A DNA stretch of 64,000 nucleotides from Argopecten irradians (GCF_041381155.1 NC_091137.1:25713351-25777350), one strand, 5' to 3'; positions 19,701 to 30,187 are shown, counted from the stretch's first letter. A program made the numbers and translations. Notes: a model not told the origin generated them from the letters alone.

Positions 19701-21318
19701 CATAACATAAAAAATCTATTCAAATTAATCCTTATAATTCAATTTACTAAAGATAATCTCTTCAACATTTAAAATTTATTTTGGGACTCTTTTGTCTATG
19801 AAATTATTACGCCGTCATCTCAGCCAATCAGAAGCGACGTTACAAACGGCGACGCCATTTTTTCCTTTATGGGCTGATAAAGTAAATTTTTAAGCCAATG
19901 AAAATGCTCGTAACAAGCAAAATTGAATTATACAGTTATAATGATGACTGATTATGTTTAAGTTCAGCATAGATTTCATTTTGATTCAAAATATTTAACT
20001 AAAGACCCATAAATGTTAAGAACGATAACCCTTTTTGCTCTGAATTTCTGAATCCTTCATACAATCTCATATATTTGACCACTTCAGATAATAACTCCAT
20101 GACCATATTTCAAGTTTTAGAAGTGTCCTTTATTTTTGAAAATGTAATGGTGAACTTACCATGCAGTGTTCCGCAGCCATATTGAAAACAGTCTTTATAT
20201 TTGATCGATTTGAAATGTAATGCCGATAAAAACGTTCAATGTTTTGACCATTTCCTGAAATAAAGATTCTAAAACATGAAAATCTGCACAATATTACAAG
20301 AGAATAAATGTACAATCTGAATTAGAAATTAGACATTTACTCTTTGTGAAATTCTTTAATAGTATAGGCCTATAATATATGATAATTTCTTATTTTTGAT
20401 ATTGTAGTTATACTTATTGAGACCAGAAGATATTTATCGTTCTGTTACAACTGACCAGGCTTGACCACACTGTCCGAAGTACCACTGAAGATGTAGACCT
20501 TGTCATCACGAAGGTTTGATGTCGTGTCTACGTTACCAAGGAAGCTGCCTGACGTCACCAAAAGCTCCAGTGACGACACAGAGGTCAGCGATGGTGTCAG
20601 CATACATGTCGACGCACCAGCTATGCTTCCTCCAGAGCAGGCAAATGGTACTGTTCAAGTGAATCAAAGATTAAAATACAAAAGCTGTATACCAATTTCA
20701 CTATTGGTATTAATACGGATATCAGAGCGATGTACTAGTCAGTGATTATACTAAGACGATCTACGTCGACTGTAACTAATAGCTCTTTGGTAATGCTGTG
20801 TCACAACAGAACTTGTAAATAAGTTCAATAATTTCGGTCTTAATTACAAATAAGACCAAATTAAAGTTGTTTCTTTTTCTACCACTTTAAAGTAAGAAAT
20901 AGTTATATGCATTGTTCACATTTCTTTAAGCTTACTGTAATTTCATACTTTCATTCAAAAAAAAAAAAAAAATTTTGGAAGTGTACATGAGAAAGAAAAG
21001 ATGATGGTTTTAAAAAGTCAATCTGATTAAAATACAGATCCTTATTGCCAGTCCGTTCAAAAGAGGCTCATATTATTTATAAGGCTTAACGTCCTTGTTC
21101 TAGGAGAAAAATGTTTAGTTTGTAGTAAGGTGACGTAACTCTACCATGTTACATGTACCTCCGGCTATGATCCCTGCTCCCATTATTCGTTCCGAATTGA
21201 TCACGTGCATCTGTGTGGCCATGGCAGCTCCAGAGGAAATTCCAGAGACAGATATTGCGTTAGCGTCGACATTGTAGGTTTCTAATAAATAAACAGCAAT
21301 GAACAAAATATAAATCAT
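7650..21318 (-). CDS. Secreted poly(3-hydroxybutyrate) depolymerase-like esterase, complete gene, 9 exons
   Basis: Joined exons (minus strand): 21318-21159, 20650-20456, 20254-20160, 19531-19412, 19032-19000, 18024-17904, 16511-16469, 15933-15782, 7714-7650. They total 984 bases for 327 residues, with all GT/AG junctions and phases consistent. The protein starts with a hydrophobic signal peptide (about residues 1-19). It then carries the lipase box GISSG (26-30, nucleophile Ser28), SGTSD (Asp113) and AEHCMP (His148). This matches the order and spacing of the Ser-Asp-His triad of fungal-type extracellular PHB depolymerases. ALHGC (248-252) supplies the cysteine placed at the oxyanion hole in that family, and [11 protein letters not shown] is the aromatic substrate-binding segment. 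The expected role is hydrolysis of polyhydroxyalkanoate or a related ester outside the cell. The substrate is inferred from the family, not shown. The oddity is the last intron: it holds a 154-copy array made from exon 8's own end. Confidence 0.92.
7715..15781 (-). other. Intron 8 of the esterase gene, 8067 bp, almost entirely tandem array
   Basis: Donor GTAATT at 15781-15776 and acceptor TTTCAG ending at 7715. Only 249 bases (7715-7963) lie outside the array, so the intron before expansion was probably about 0.3 kb. All other introns of this gene, about 0.2-1.4 kb, lack such an array. Confidence 0.85.
7964..15825 (-). repeat. 51-bp minisatellite derived from the exon 8/intron 8 junction, about 154 copies
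   Basis: The plus strand repeats TATGCCCCTGTGTACCCCCA, CCAATCCCAG, then CATCCTTTATAATTACCAAA and G. On the gene's strand each unit reads AAAGGATGCTGGGATTGG, TGGGGGTACACAGGGGCATA, then CTTTGGTAATTAT. That is the code for [14 protein letters not shown] followed by the splice donor G|GTAATT. The rightmost unit (15782-15825) is exon 8 itself. Common variants are GGATGC/GGATAC (Cys to Tyr codon) and TGG/TAG (Trp codon to stop). Frame-shifting indels and odd-length units cluster at about 11.8-13.45 kb. Four of six frames are free of stops in the consensus, so long open frames appear on both strands (up to 671 codons on the plus strand); these are by-products. Unit length equals 17 codons. Confidence 0.97.
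15782..15933 (-). CDS. PHB-depolymerase-like gene, exon 8 (CWDWWGY segment; seed of the array)
   Basis: The acceptor CTCGTTCTAG|G is chosen over the nearby TTTTACAG, because only it completes the split Arg codon from exon 7 without an immediate stop. The exon encodes [20 protein letters not shown], then NIIILYPQ and [16 protein letters not shown], and ends in phase 1 at G|GTAATT. Its last 44 bases form the first unit of the 51-bp array. If the donor is skipped, the frame stays open through three more units and stops at TAG in 15611-15609. Confidence 0.92.
15934..16468 (-). other. Intron 7 of the esterase gene, carrying a SINE
   Basis: Donor AG|GTATGT and acceptor TTCTAG|G. The SINE at 16225-16428 fills much of it and ends about 40 bases from exon 7. 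Confidence 0.75.
16225..16428 (+). mobile_element. tRNA-derived SINE, copy in intron 7
   Basis: The head GGGCTTCGGTGGCTAGGGTT resembles a tRNA A box (GTGGCTAGGG) and GAGTTCGACC a B box, at tRNA-like spacing. The body GTTGCCAGGTACTGATCG and GGTTTTCCTCCATCTCC matches the SINE at 24905-25110. The tail is decayed (CTATTGGAGTTAAACC). It is antisense to the host gene. Confidence 0.65.
16469..16511 (-). CDS. PHB-depolymerase-like gene, exon 7 (HGC motif)
   Basis: The acceptor is TATATTTTCAG|AA and the donor is GGAAG|GTATGT. The exon encodes [14 protein letters not shown], with split codons at both ends (Glu242, Arg256). LHGC is a signature of this esterase family; its cysteine forms part of the oxyanion hole in the crystallised fungal enzyme. 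At 43 bp this is one of the gene's micro-exons. Confidence 0.88.
16895..16990 (+). repeat. Dispersed relative of the 65-bp satellite unit, in intron 6
   Basis: Contains TCTCGTACC, then ACTGGTCTAGGGCAATACAC and TCATGTCGCC, close to one unit of the array at 48350-49140. Its right flank (GTATGGCTACCTATGCAATG) matches the flank of the third copy at 58270-58372 on the other strand, so these two are copies of a longer dispersed element. Confidence 0.7.
17467..17499. other. 10-bp-stem GC-rich hairpin
   Basis: GTACCCGGCC and GGCCGGGTAC are perfect inverted arms around 13 bases. GC-rich against an AT-rich background, within intron 6 of the esterase gene. Possibly the centre of a decayed mobile element; no flanking inverted ends were identified. 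Confidence 0.5.
17904..18024 (-). CDS. PHB-depolymerase-like gene, exon 6
   Basis: The acceptor is TTATATTTTCAG|TTG and the donor is ACGG|GTAAAC (phase 1). The exon encodes [10 protein letters not shown] and [16 protein letters not shown]. FDQxEF and the GYVYVPxxC strand are typical of this family and directly precede the HGC exon. 121 bp. Confidence 0.92.
18086..18763. mobile_element. Foldback element with arms of about 180 bp, in intron 5
   Basis: The left arm starts GGGCCTGGTAAAAACG; the right arm ends CGTTTTTGCCAGGCCC. The arms match over roughly 180 bases with gaps, for example ACAAAACTGCCCGGCATATT against the reverse complement of AATATGCCGGACAGTTTTGT. Within each arm, short CCAGGCA/GCCGGACA-like motifs recur every 30-50 bases. 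No clear target-site duplication and no ORF. The long internally repetitive arms resemble foldback transposons. Confidence 0.6.
19000..19032 (-). CDS. PHB-depolymerase-like gene, exon 5 (33-bp micro-exon)
   Basis: The acceptor is CTTTTCCAG|AAA and the donor is GGAAAT|GTGAGT, phase 0 on both sides. Encodes [11 protein letters not shown]. It joins HLK of exon 4 to LRKFDQ of exon 6, where the family has a short variable loop. Consistent phase and strong splice sites support it; the sequence is too short for homology on its own. Confidence 0.75.
19412..19531 (-). CDS. PHB-depolymerase-like gene, exon 4
   Basis: The acceptor is CACTTTACAG|CCG and the donor is CTCAAG|GTCAGT, phase 0 on both sides. 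Encodes [28 protein letters not shown] and GHLK. P-T after the catalytic-His exon and CNYxAAYxLLxHIY are family hallmarks, with cysteines likely to form disulphides in a secreted enzyme. Reading past the donor meets a stop at 19378. Confidence 0.92.
19579..19733. mobile_element. 155-nt palindromic hairpin element in intron 3
   Basis: Arms of 64 bp starting AAGGATTAACTTGAATAGAT pair with two mismatches. The loop contains a nested palindrome, TAAACCGC-GAA-GCGGTTTA. It begins only 47 bases from the exon 4 acceptor. It is probably part of a MITE: shortly downstream there is an AGCCAATCAGAA box and an inverted TATAATTCAATTT pair, 19733-19747 and about 19921-19936. Confidence 0.75.
20160..20254 (-). 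CDS. PHB-depolymerase-like gene, exon 3 (catalytic His)
   Basis: The acceptor is TTTATTTCAG|GA and the donor is TGCATG|GTAAGT. Encodes [13 protein letters not shown], then [10 protein letters not shown]. His148 of AEHCM aligns with the histidine of the triad in fungal-type PHB depolymerases. The first codon (Gly119) is split with exon 2; the last is complete. Confidence 0.93.
20456..20650 (-). CDS. PHB-depolymerase-like gene, exon 2 (catalytic Asp)
   Basis: The acceptor is CTTGAACAG|TA and the donor is CCTG|GTCAGT. Encodes [17 protein letters not shown] through [18 protein letters not shown]. Asp113 in SGTSD matches the triad aspartate. The cysteine pair after AGVPFAC is typical of the family. 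Both end codons are split in phase 1. Confidence 0.93.
21159..21318 (-). CDS. PHB-depolymerase-like gene, exon 1 (signal peptide and Ser nucleophile)
   Basis: ATG at 21318-21316 opens [20 protein letters not shown], a hydrophobic signal sequence, followed by [18 protein letters not shown] and GAGIIAG. It ends at GGAG|GTACAT (phase 1). An upstream in-frame TTG is not a start. A TTTATTTATTAG acceptor-like tract lies inside the signal region, so an alternative model would have an earlier first exon and this one starting at ETYNVDAN. I prefer the ATG because the signal peptide and a TATA-like box fit it. Confidence 0.85.
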
Positions 21319-21335
21319 GGGCGATAATCCGCACA

Positions 21336-21366
21336 ACTGAATGTTCCCATTATAACGATTTATACA
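21336..21366 (-). promoter_or_regulatory. Possible core promoter of the esterase gene
   Basis: On the minus strand GTGTATAAATCG (TATAAAT at 21363-21357) is followed about 26 bases later by TCAGTT, an initiator-like sequence, and then by the ATG at 21318. The spacing is a little short for a TATA/Inr pair, and the 5' UTR would be only about 20 bases. Suggestive, not proven. Confidence 0.3.
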
Positions 21367-21889
21367 CCCTGGTTACGGTTAGGTGTGTAAGAATGCAAAC
21401 TTGACACATCCAATGTTTGTTTGCATGAGTTTATAAATATTGTGAGTAGTCTTAAATCATAGTTAAATGCTACTAGTATAAGTCAATTTTGATCAAATTA
21501 ATGTATCATGTTTTGCATGTATCTAGGGATGTATTGCATTGGAATATGGCCGAACAAAGTTAAAGCACTATACTTAATTAAGTTGTCTCTGTAACCATTT
21601 CCGTATGGATATCTGTGAAGACGCGCGATATAAACTTAACTGTAAGATATGTTACCTACCAAGTCGCGGATCTGTTGCCTGCAGAATTCTAAAAAAGAGA
21701 GAAATTAGAATTAACACTTCCATATTGCCCACGGTTATCGGTAGACTCATTCTTATCTTCATAGTCACTAGAATTCTGTCACATAAGTGCTTATCTGTGT
21801 CAGTGTAGCTATATTATTAAAGAGCTCACTCCTACATGTGAATTGTATGTTATATAATGTATCTATGTAGAATAATGTATAGTTTAGTT

Positions 21890-22520
21890 TAGACATATTT
21901 TATTTGAACAAAGTCAAAAGGAATTAGGCACAAGTTATACAACTTAGAATTGCCCTCTCCCATACAAATGTATATGATGTATCATAATCAAACATACAAT
22001 AGCAGCATTAATGATTGTATATCAAATTGTATGTAAAAGAAAGAAAGGAAAAAGAAACAAACAAACATTAATAATTATTGGTAGTCATATTTGATTTGTT
22101 TAGCCATACCAGCACCCACGTTTTATAGCTACATGTAAAATTGTTTCAACATTTGACATTCATGACGTGACTTATTCCATACAATTGAACATTAATTTGT
22201 AATGTAATTAATTTTGTGAATAATGTATGTATGTATTGTGTATTATACTTATATATGTAAAGTTGTATGTAATGTGTATAATGCATGTATGTTATGTGAT
22301 GTACGTACGAAAATATATTACATATTAATATAATATTACACATTAATATAAGGATTTTGTATGTATATGTGTAACGTATATATCATTGCTAAATTTGTAA
22401 AACATCATTATGTAATGATGTATTTCTGTTCTGCCATCTCTATGTATTTGTTTGATTGACCACCTATTACACACAGATCGTTTGTCTTCAGTGAATAAAA
22501 TGAATTGAATTGAATATTGA
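21890..22520 (+). mobile_element. Possible LINE 3'-tail remnant
   Basis: Non-coding AT-rich stretch ending in GTGAATAAAATGAATTGAAT and TGAATATTGA. A short iterated tail of this kind after an AATAAA motif resembles the 3' end of non-LTR retrotransposons. No RT or endonuclease motif is found upstream. Confidence 0.3.
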
Positions 22521-24010
22521 AAACACATATTCAAAACTAATATCCCCCCACACACACCCGAAAGTTATTATTCATGCAATTCTTGACCAATCTTTTAAGA
22601 GGAGATCTGATAATGCCAGTTGTAAGAGTTACACTATCTTTATCGCAGTATATACTTGACTTTGCATATATACAGTATGTACATGAAGCGCGACACAGAC
22701 ACATTCTATTGATTAGATACATAAAAAGTTCTCAAAAACTGACATTTTACATTATAAAGTTATCGAAAAGTCTATATCTAGAGTATGATTTTTGCTGTTT
22801 TTTATCTAGACCTCTTTTACGTCTAAAATGGTCTTAGGGCACTCTGGTGGTCCGTGATATATAAAATTATATAAACTGTAACTAATTCTCAGATCCCTGT
22901 GATATGTACAATTTATGTTACAATGCGAAACATACCTTGTACTTACTGTTTTGCATAAACTATAAAAAAAATTTCCAGTTGAAATCTTATTATGTGATTA
23001 ACTTTCCTTTTAATTTATAAAAGAGGCCAAAATTGGTCCATGTATATTTTAGATTTTAATAATGAAATTAAAACATACCAAAAAAATTTTTGTAACTCAA
23101 ACACAACAAAACGAGTATTCCACGTGATTTAACAGCATTGACCATTGAACATGTGATGTAAAACATTTAACACATTTTATTTTGCATTTTGCATCAGTTG
23201 CACCAAGGATTTATAAGTCTCATATACGTCCTTGGTTGCACGCATAGACAAAGTTAGCATTGTGGTCATGGCTTGTTTAGTCTCCCAAATACTATACATA
23301 TAAAGGGAAGTAAGTACGAAATTCAATAGTATTTAGCAGCGTACTCTAGTACGAGTTAACTCCCCTATATTTTTGAAACTTTGCTCCAATTTATTAAGTT
23401 ATTTGTCTCGTAATCTATTTTATATACAATACACAATTATAATAATTTAAATTTTAATTAATTACTTTTTAAAATTGTAAATTAAACTATTTTACTATAC
23501 GTTAATTTATTATATTTGTCTTATTTAAACAATAAAATAAGGATTGTTTATTTAACAAATTGTTAAGCATAACAACTCTCCCTTCATTTCTGCTTTTTTT
23601 GTACTTTTAAATGAATTTTCTGGCGGACTCTTTACTGACAGAAACATCTCATACTCTACGTGTATTGATGTTTCTGGTAAAAGAGTCTAATCTAAACATT
23701 TCTATAGTTAGTGTTTTGTCGATGAAACGCAACAGAAAGTTGGCAATGTTCAAAACTGTGAAAAACTTATAGAATTTGCTCCAAAATTGAAATTTTAAAT
23801 TTTATTAGTGATACGATTTAAATGTGAGACATGATTAAAAAGCCGACATTTCTGAAAGATTAAATGACAGTAGACTAACCGATTAATAATCAAAAATCGT
23901 TCGGATGGCGGTCATACTAACCAATTATATCGAACATCGATGTTGAATCTTTTTTTTTTATAATTATTTTATTTTTTTCCAAAGCATTTTTACAAATACA
24001 AAACAAAAGA
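22521..24010. other. Very AT-rich gene-free stretch
   Basis: No exon, repeat array or element ends recognised. Contains scattered poly(A)/poly(T) tracts. Confidence 0.45.
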
Positions 24011-24099
24011 TTATCATCACTCATCATCTGCCACATCAGTTTCATTCACCATCATCATCATAATCTGCTGCATCAGCTTCATTCATCATCATCGTCATC

Positions 24100-24190
<91 letters not shown>

Positions 24191-24193
24191 CCA

Positions 24194-24251
<58 letters not shown>

Positions 24252-24630
24252 CCATTCATCATCATCATCATCACCATCACCATTCATCGTCATCATCATC
24301 ATCACCATCACCATCACCATTTATCATCATCATCACCATTCATCATCATCATCACCATTCATCACCATCATCATCACCATCATCATCATCATCACCATTC
24401 ATCATCACCATTCATCATCTTCACCAGCACCATCACCATTCATCATCATCATCATCTTCAGCAGCAACATTCATACTAGTCATTGTCGTTACCGTTCTTT
24501 TTCATAATCATCATCACCATCATCATCATTTACAGTCACAGTTTCATACACCATCATCATTGTCTGATGCATCAGCTTCATTCATCTACATCATTATTGT
24601 TCATCATCATCATCATCTGCAGTAGCAGCT
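24011..24630. repeat. (CAT)n/(ATC)n microsatellite cluster
   Basis: Long runs of CATCATCAT with regular CACCATTCATCAT interruptions, densest at 24090-24470 and scattered to about 24630. The interrupted blocks give it a compound microsatellite/minisatellite structure. No protein is proposed from its open frames. Confidence 0.95.
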
Positions 24631-24904
24631 TCTATGCGATGTTGAATCTTAACCGGGTAAGGATAACTTCCATTTCATCTACAAGTGTTTTAATTAACCC
24701 CATTTGAGAGTAGATATTGTAAAATTCTAAGCATTACATGACATTTTTAAAGTTATATGTGCTGTAGTTCTCATAGTCACGAACAAAAAAAAAAGCGTTG
24801 ACTATGTTATTCACCACCAAAAATTATATATTATATAAACCAACATGTTTACATTTTAATCAGATTATTTTATTTCTTTACAAGCGTTTATTCGAGTATA
24901 ATTG

Positions 24905-25110
24905 GCACAGCGGTGGTCGAGTGGCTTTAAAAGATGTCTCGATATATTACCACAGGCTCTCTACCTCTAGATCTGGGTCGCGAGTTCTAATCCCATGTGG
25001 GACAGTTGACAGGTACTCACCATAGATCGGCGGTTTTTCTCAGGGTAGTCGGACTTCCATCCACCAACAAACATGGCTGTTAATAGGACGTTGAATTAAA
25101 AAAAAATAGA
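24905..25110 (+). mobile_element. tRNA-derived SINE, near full length with A-tail
   Basis: Starts with CAGCGGTGGTCGAGTGGCTT (A box GGTCGAGTGG), and GGTCGCGAGTTCTAATCCC carries the B box. The body is GTTGACAGGTACTCACCATA and TCGGCGGTTTTTCTCAGGGT, then GCTGTTAATAGGACGTTGAA and an A-rich tail. This is the clearest SINE copy here and a template for the one at 16225-16428. Confidence 0.8.
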
Positions 25111-25270
25111 CCTTTACAATAGCAATTAACTGTATCGACTTTTTTTTCTGGTGAAACCCATGAGTTGTCTAAACAAATTGTGCAGGGGAAAAAAAGTAAA
25201 ATATTTTACAACACTTTCGACTGGTGTAATAAATATAAGATAGATAAAAATCGAGTAGTACAGCTCTTAA

Positions 25271-25670
25271 AGGCCCATTACCCTTCCGGAGCAAAATATA
25301 AAGGTTTCTTAAAAAACATTAATAACATCAGAAAATGCATACCGATGACCTAAAATAAGGTTACGACACCAAACATATGCAAGATTTCCTGCGTAATATA
25401 TGAAAACATTTGAGAGTCAATTCGCTGTTTTGCCGTCTGGCGCAATGATAATCAACTACAGCACGGTACTTAGGACGACGGCGGGAAACATAATACGACC
25501 CGCTTTATGAAAATAAACATTTTATTTATTTTAATCAAATCGTTCAGAAGGTGATGATAAATGTAGTATTAACGGTAAGCTAATAACTTTTGCAACTCTA
25601 CAAAATTATCGATCTTGTTTTACATTCCCATTTTAAAAATTAAAAGCCGTTTCGGAAAGGTAGTGGGCCT
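25271..25670 (-). mobile_element. TTAA-type MITE, family A, copy 2 (reverse of copy 1)
   Basis: A 400-bp element with ends AGGCCCATTACCCTTCCGGA and CGGAAAGGTAGTGGGCCT, flanked by perfect TTAA at 25267-25270 and 25671-25674. Internally it matches copy 1 at 1718-2105 on the other strand, for example CTTTTGCAACTCTACAAAAT. Its right TTAA is also the left TTAA of the family B element that follows. Confidence 0.85.
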
Positions 25671-25674
25671 TTAA

Positions 25675-26678
25675 GGATGTACACCTCTGAGAAGTCAAAA
25701 TTTTCTTGTATTAAACTTTTTTTCTCATATAGATTTTTTGAAAAAGGAGTTCATACCATGAAAGAAAATGGAATAAAAAACATATGTCCGTGTGCTCGTT
25801 TTTGAGCTTTTGTCACTCAAAGATACCTAGTTGACAAAATATTGGATTTTTATGGGAATTTTGCCGTTTTGACCATATAAGATAGAGATTAAAGCCATAA
25901 TTTCCTTATGAGGTGTTTGATATGCATGAATGTTTGTAGAATTCATTTTCTGGTAGTCTTTTTTAAAAATATACCAGATTTTATCAATTAGACTAATATT
26001 TTTTCTCAGAATAACAACATATGCTACCCCTACCCCTTATTTTTGAGCTACAAAATGCACCATTTTCAGCCATTTTTGCCAAATTTAACCCTTTATAGAA
26101 AAAGTTCTGGTATTAAACTTTTGTTATTATTTTGCATATCAATAGGAAAACGGCTGTTCTTTCTAAATCAGGAAGAAAAATTGGGGGTCCGTGTGCTTAC
26201 TTTATTGCTCCATTTGAATTTTTGTTATTTTTCAGTACTTTAGAGTAAAAAATAAAAGTGCCCAAATTACCATTAAATGTAAAAATAAAGTCACAAAAGT
26301 GTATCACTACACATATTAATGCTCAATATATTAATTACTACGAACCTAGTAACAATTTGCAGCAAAAATTAGCTCAATACATCTAAAAATGCTGGCGCAG
26401 TGATGATTTAGGTAAAAGCAATTTCAGTAGAAAATGGTAAAACTGTGGCTCTACTTGAAGCGAAAAAAGACACAATTTCAAAATGGCCGCCAAATGGGCC
26501 ATTTCTTAAAATCCCCGTATAAAAAATTCTCCTAAAATAGAAATGTAATTTTTTGACAAAATTTGCATCTGGTAACTTGCTACAGATACTGATAAATTGT
26601 ATTTGAAAATCTCAAAACTTCTTTGATCTATGTTGAAACGAGACTTCAACGGGACTTAAACCTCAGAAGAATACATCC
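25675..26678 (+). mobile_element. TTAA-type MITE, family B, full copy
   Basis: A 1004-bp element with inverted ends GGATGTACACCTCTGAG and CTCAGAAGAATACATCC, flanked by TTAA at 25671-25674 and 26679-26682. A second, internally deleted copy lies at 62374-62956. No transposase coding sequence. The TTAA flanks suggest mobilisation by a piggyBac-like transposase. Confidence 0.82.
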
Positions 26679-26682
26679 TTAA

Positions 26683-28220
26683 TTGTTCTTACAATATATT
26701 ACCTGATTCAAATCGAAAGTTGCTGTTCGCCAACAGATCATGACAGAGTTACTTCCCCTAATTATAAAACTCGTATTTAATCATCAAACCAATTTTCTCC
26801 ATAATTTGCCATAAACTGCAAATATATTTTATTATAATATTTTTGTCTAATCATTTAACGTTCTAAACATAATTTACATAATATTATATACTTTAAATAT
26901 GACATCCAAAATAAATTTAAATTAAATGACCTGATATTGACTTTTTTACAACTTATATAATCCTTAAAACCTTCACATCAAACAATAACAGTTTAGAACG
27001 AAAATTAACAGAATTTTTAACAGATTTGACCTTTGTCGGTTGAATCTAGAGAGGAACTGATTTAGTATACATACTTCCCACGATTGATATCAAGGTTTAA
27101 AAGTATCAGTATTTTGTCAGTTTACAAAGTTTTACTTCATATGAATTTCACCATTGCGAAATGTTTTAATTTCTTACTTTACTTTAAGTAAAAATATGAA
27201 GACTTATTTGCATCCTAAATGCTTCATCCACTAAAAGCAAAACAAGCAATTTTATCATTTCTTGTGTTAATTAGACATACAAATAAAAATATAATAAATT
27301 TACATGTACGTATCGTTTATGCTGTATCGGCAGTTGAGTATCTTTAAGGTTTTATACCCTATTTAAACTATAGTAATTATTCACATGCCAATGTATAATT
27401 TCTTAAGTGTACTTGAACATAGTTAAGTTGATAAAAAAAATATTTATGCATCAGACCTAACATTTGGTATTACTGCTGAGTCTTAGATTGATGAGTTGCT
27501 TGTTAATTTTGCCAAATTATGCAAAAAATTGTACATTTCGGTTAAGTAATTCGACTTTACAAAAACATATACTTCGAGTCCTATTTAACCATGTTATGTA
27601 AATGACGGTTTTAAATGATATCATGGAACGCTGGCATATAGGAAGGCATTTCAATGATCACAAATACCCATATCATATAATTTTATGAACACTGAACATG
27701 AAACGAAGACGTAGTTTTGAGAAAAATATTGAACCGCAGTATTTGGGACAAAACATGCAGATTTGTGTAAATGCACACTCCAACATTTTTCTTGAAAAAC
27801 AGTTTTCCAACTATGTTCAGATGATACACTGGTACCATATATGGAACGCCTCCATATATATGCCATATTGTCATGATACAATATATGATATCATATTTGC
27901 ATGACAATGTCAAGAAGTAGTCGATGTGTATGCTTTTGTAAAATCGAATTCGGAAAAACAAGCGCTCCTAGTACATGCTAAAGACACGCGTAAGCAAATG
28001 ACATGGCTATCAGGTGACAAAAATATGTAGCGAACCCTGTGGACTTACTAAACTGAAATGTACATTTTTTCGCATATTTTGTCAAAATTAGCAAGCAACA
28101 TAAAATCTTTTATATACAGTACGAGTTAACAATATAATTGATTAGGAATAGGATCGATGCATACACACTTTTTATCAGCTAAGTGTTCAACTACACCTAA
28201 GAAGTGATATACAGGCTACT
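26683..28220. other. Gene-free AT-rich stretch
   Basis: No coding segment or repeat unit identified. The short open frames at 27650-27960 overlap on both strands and have no recognisable content. Confidence 0.4.
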
Positions 28221-28227
28221 CCAACAA

Positions 28228-28287
28228 TGTTAGAGGTATAGCACGACGAAACACTTTTGATCATTACGTCGTGTCTAACCTCTAACA
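28228..28287. other. Inverted repeat (TGTTAGAGGT...ACCTCTAACA)
   Basis: Arms TGTTAGAGGTATAGCACGAC and GTCGTGTCTAACCTCTAACA pair over about 21 positions with two mismatches around an 18-base loop. Could be the core of a short foldback element. Confidence 0.5.
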
Positions 28288-28920
28288 ATCGAGGCAGGAT
28301 TCACACGGCGCAGAAATGGGCTCTATATAAATTCAAAATTTCAAGTTATGTTTACACTAACCTTTTATATCCTGAAAGAATTATCCCAAATCATGTTAAA
28401 TCCAAAATTCAAAACGTCACTATTGCACTGTTATACCGAATTTAGACATTTCTATACCCCCACCACTATTTGTAAGTCTACCCGGTCGCCATTTTTACTC
28501 GGTTGTTACAAATTACGGAATGGTGACGGAAAGTAAAAGTATCATTATCTATGAAATATTTTGCAGTATTTCGACAAAAATGCATTAATTTATTTAAATA
28601 TTTCCAGAATCAATCAGAACTAATAAAAAATACTTGTTTCCGTGCATATAAACAACCTTGGTTACCACTATTAATTTTATCTTTCCATTTGATACACCGT
28701 ACTATAATTTGATAAACCGGAAGTGACGAAAATTTGAATAGGAATTAACCTAGATTATACAGCGATGCTATGGGTCAGCTCTTAAATGTGTGATTATTCC
28801 GTGGATTAATGTTATGTCATACCTCTTCTTATACCAGGATGTGTTCATGGATAACTAATGATTCACGCTATACATGTTTTTTGACGTTCTGGTAAGTTTT
28901 TCACTTGGTAATTAAGCGTC

Positions 28921-29026
28921 AAAGTTCCGCTCTAATTCGAGGGCGGAACTTGCGAAGACTCGTATAGGGTTCGGGCATTAGATCTCGATATTGCACATCA
29001 GAAGTTTCTCAATATCGAGATCTAAT
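28921..29026. other. Two adjacent short hairpins
   Basis: AAGTTCCGC and GCGGAACTT pair at 28922-28951. TTAGATCTCGATATTG pairs with CAATATCGAGATCTAA at about 28978-29024. Function unknown; possibly internal parts of one decayed element. Confidence 0.5.
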
Positions 29027-29029
29027 ATT

Positions 29030-30156
29030 ATTGGATTATATACAGGCATACCAAAATATCACTAGTTAAAACAGGGTCAAAAACCTTAATTGTGTATACA
29101 TTGGTGCAAACGGGTTAACCATGCCGAGGTGAAGATATTTGGTCGAAAATAACCTTCAATTAAATATCATCACTGTCAACAATTCGTAGTTCTTGATAAT
29201 TGAAATAAATTACCTGTGAATTTACTTGAACTAAATACAACGTAACAATAATAACAAACAAACAAACAAACAGTTGTTTACTGTACGTGATTTTTCTTTG
29301 TCGATAAAAAGAAAACAGTGCACAATGGTTTTGGTGGATTTTTTTAAAAATTACTCCATTGCTCAAATGCACCCTTCAATAACACGGAAAATAGGTGTGG
29401 GGGTCTTATTTTTAGGCATCCCCTACTTCTGGAAATGATATGTCAAAATAGGTGGGAAGTGGGGGGCGGCTTATTTGCGGTGATTTGTTTGCTTGTTCCA
29501 GTTTTACGACCATCGACAACTAAGGTCAAATACGGTACATTTTAGGACTAGTGAATGCAAATATGAAATTAGTAATTGGTAAAAATTATCAGGTTAATAA
29601 TATCTTGTATTTCAAAATGGCCGACATACAATTGTTTAAATTCTAAATCCATTAAAGCTTCTTTTTGTGTCTATACCTATAATATTAGTATGATAAAGAT
29701 GTACATGTTAAGAAGAATCGTCTATATAGGTATCGACCACGAACTCCCAAAAGAAACCAAATCCTTGCCCGAACGATACACTTTATGTTGTATGGAAATG
29801 GAAATGTACCAGAATTAAATACATGTATAATGAACACTAATACAGGAGCAGGCTTCTTGTGCTCTTTTGTGATAGATTCCAAACTTTCTAATATTAGTAA
29901 TATAAACAGTCATATATTCTTATGGTTGATGAGAGGAAAGAAGAGTGAGTGTTGTTGATGTCCTGACAGTTATAACGTAGAGTATCTTTTTTCTGAATTT
30001 AAAGTAGAAGGGCAGATAAGTAGTACCAGACCATTGTGTAGTTAATAAAATACGTTAAATTTTGCCTAGATACGGTCATACAGAGTATAAAGTTTGGCTA
30101 TTTATGTATGAAGGAAGTTGTGTTACTATCCTAACAACCTCTAACGTTTTTTATTG

Positions 30157-30187
<31 letters not shown>

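Noticed and set aside
24011..24630. His/Ser/Ile-rich protein from the CAT repeat
   Set aside because: Simple-sequence DNA with irregular interruptions and no gene context.
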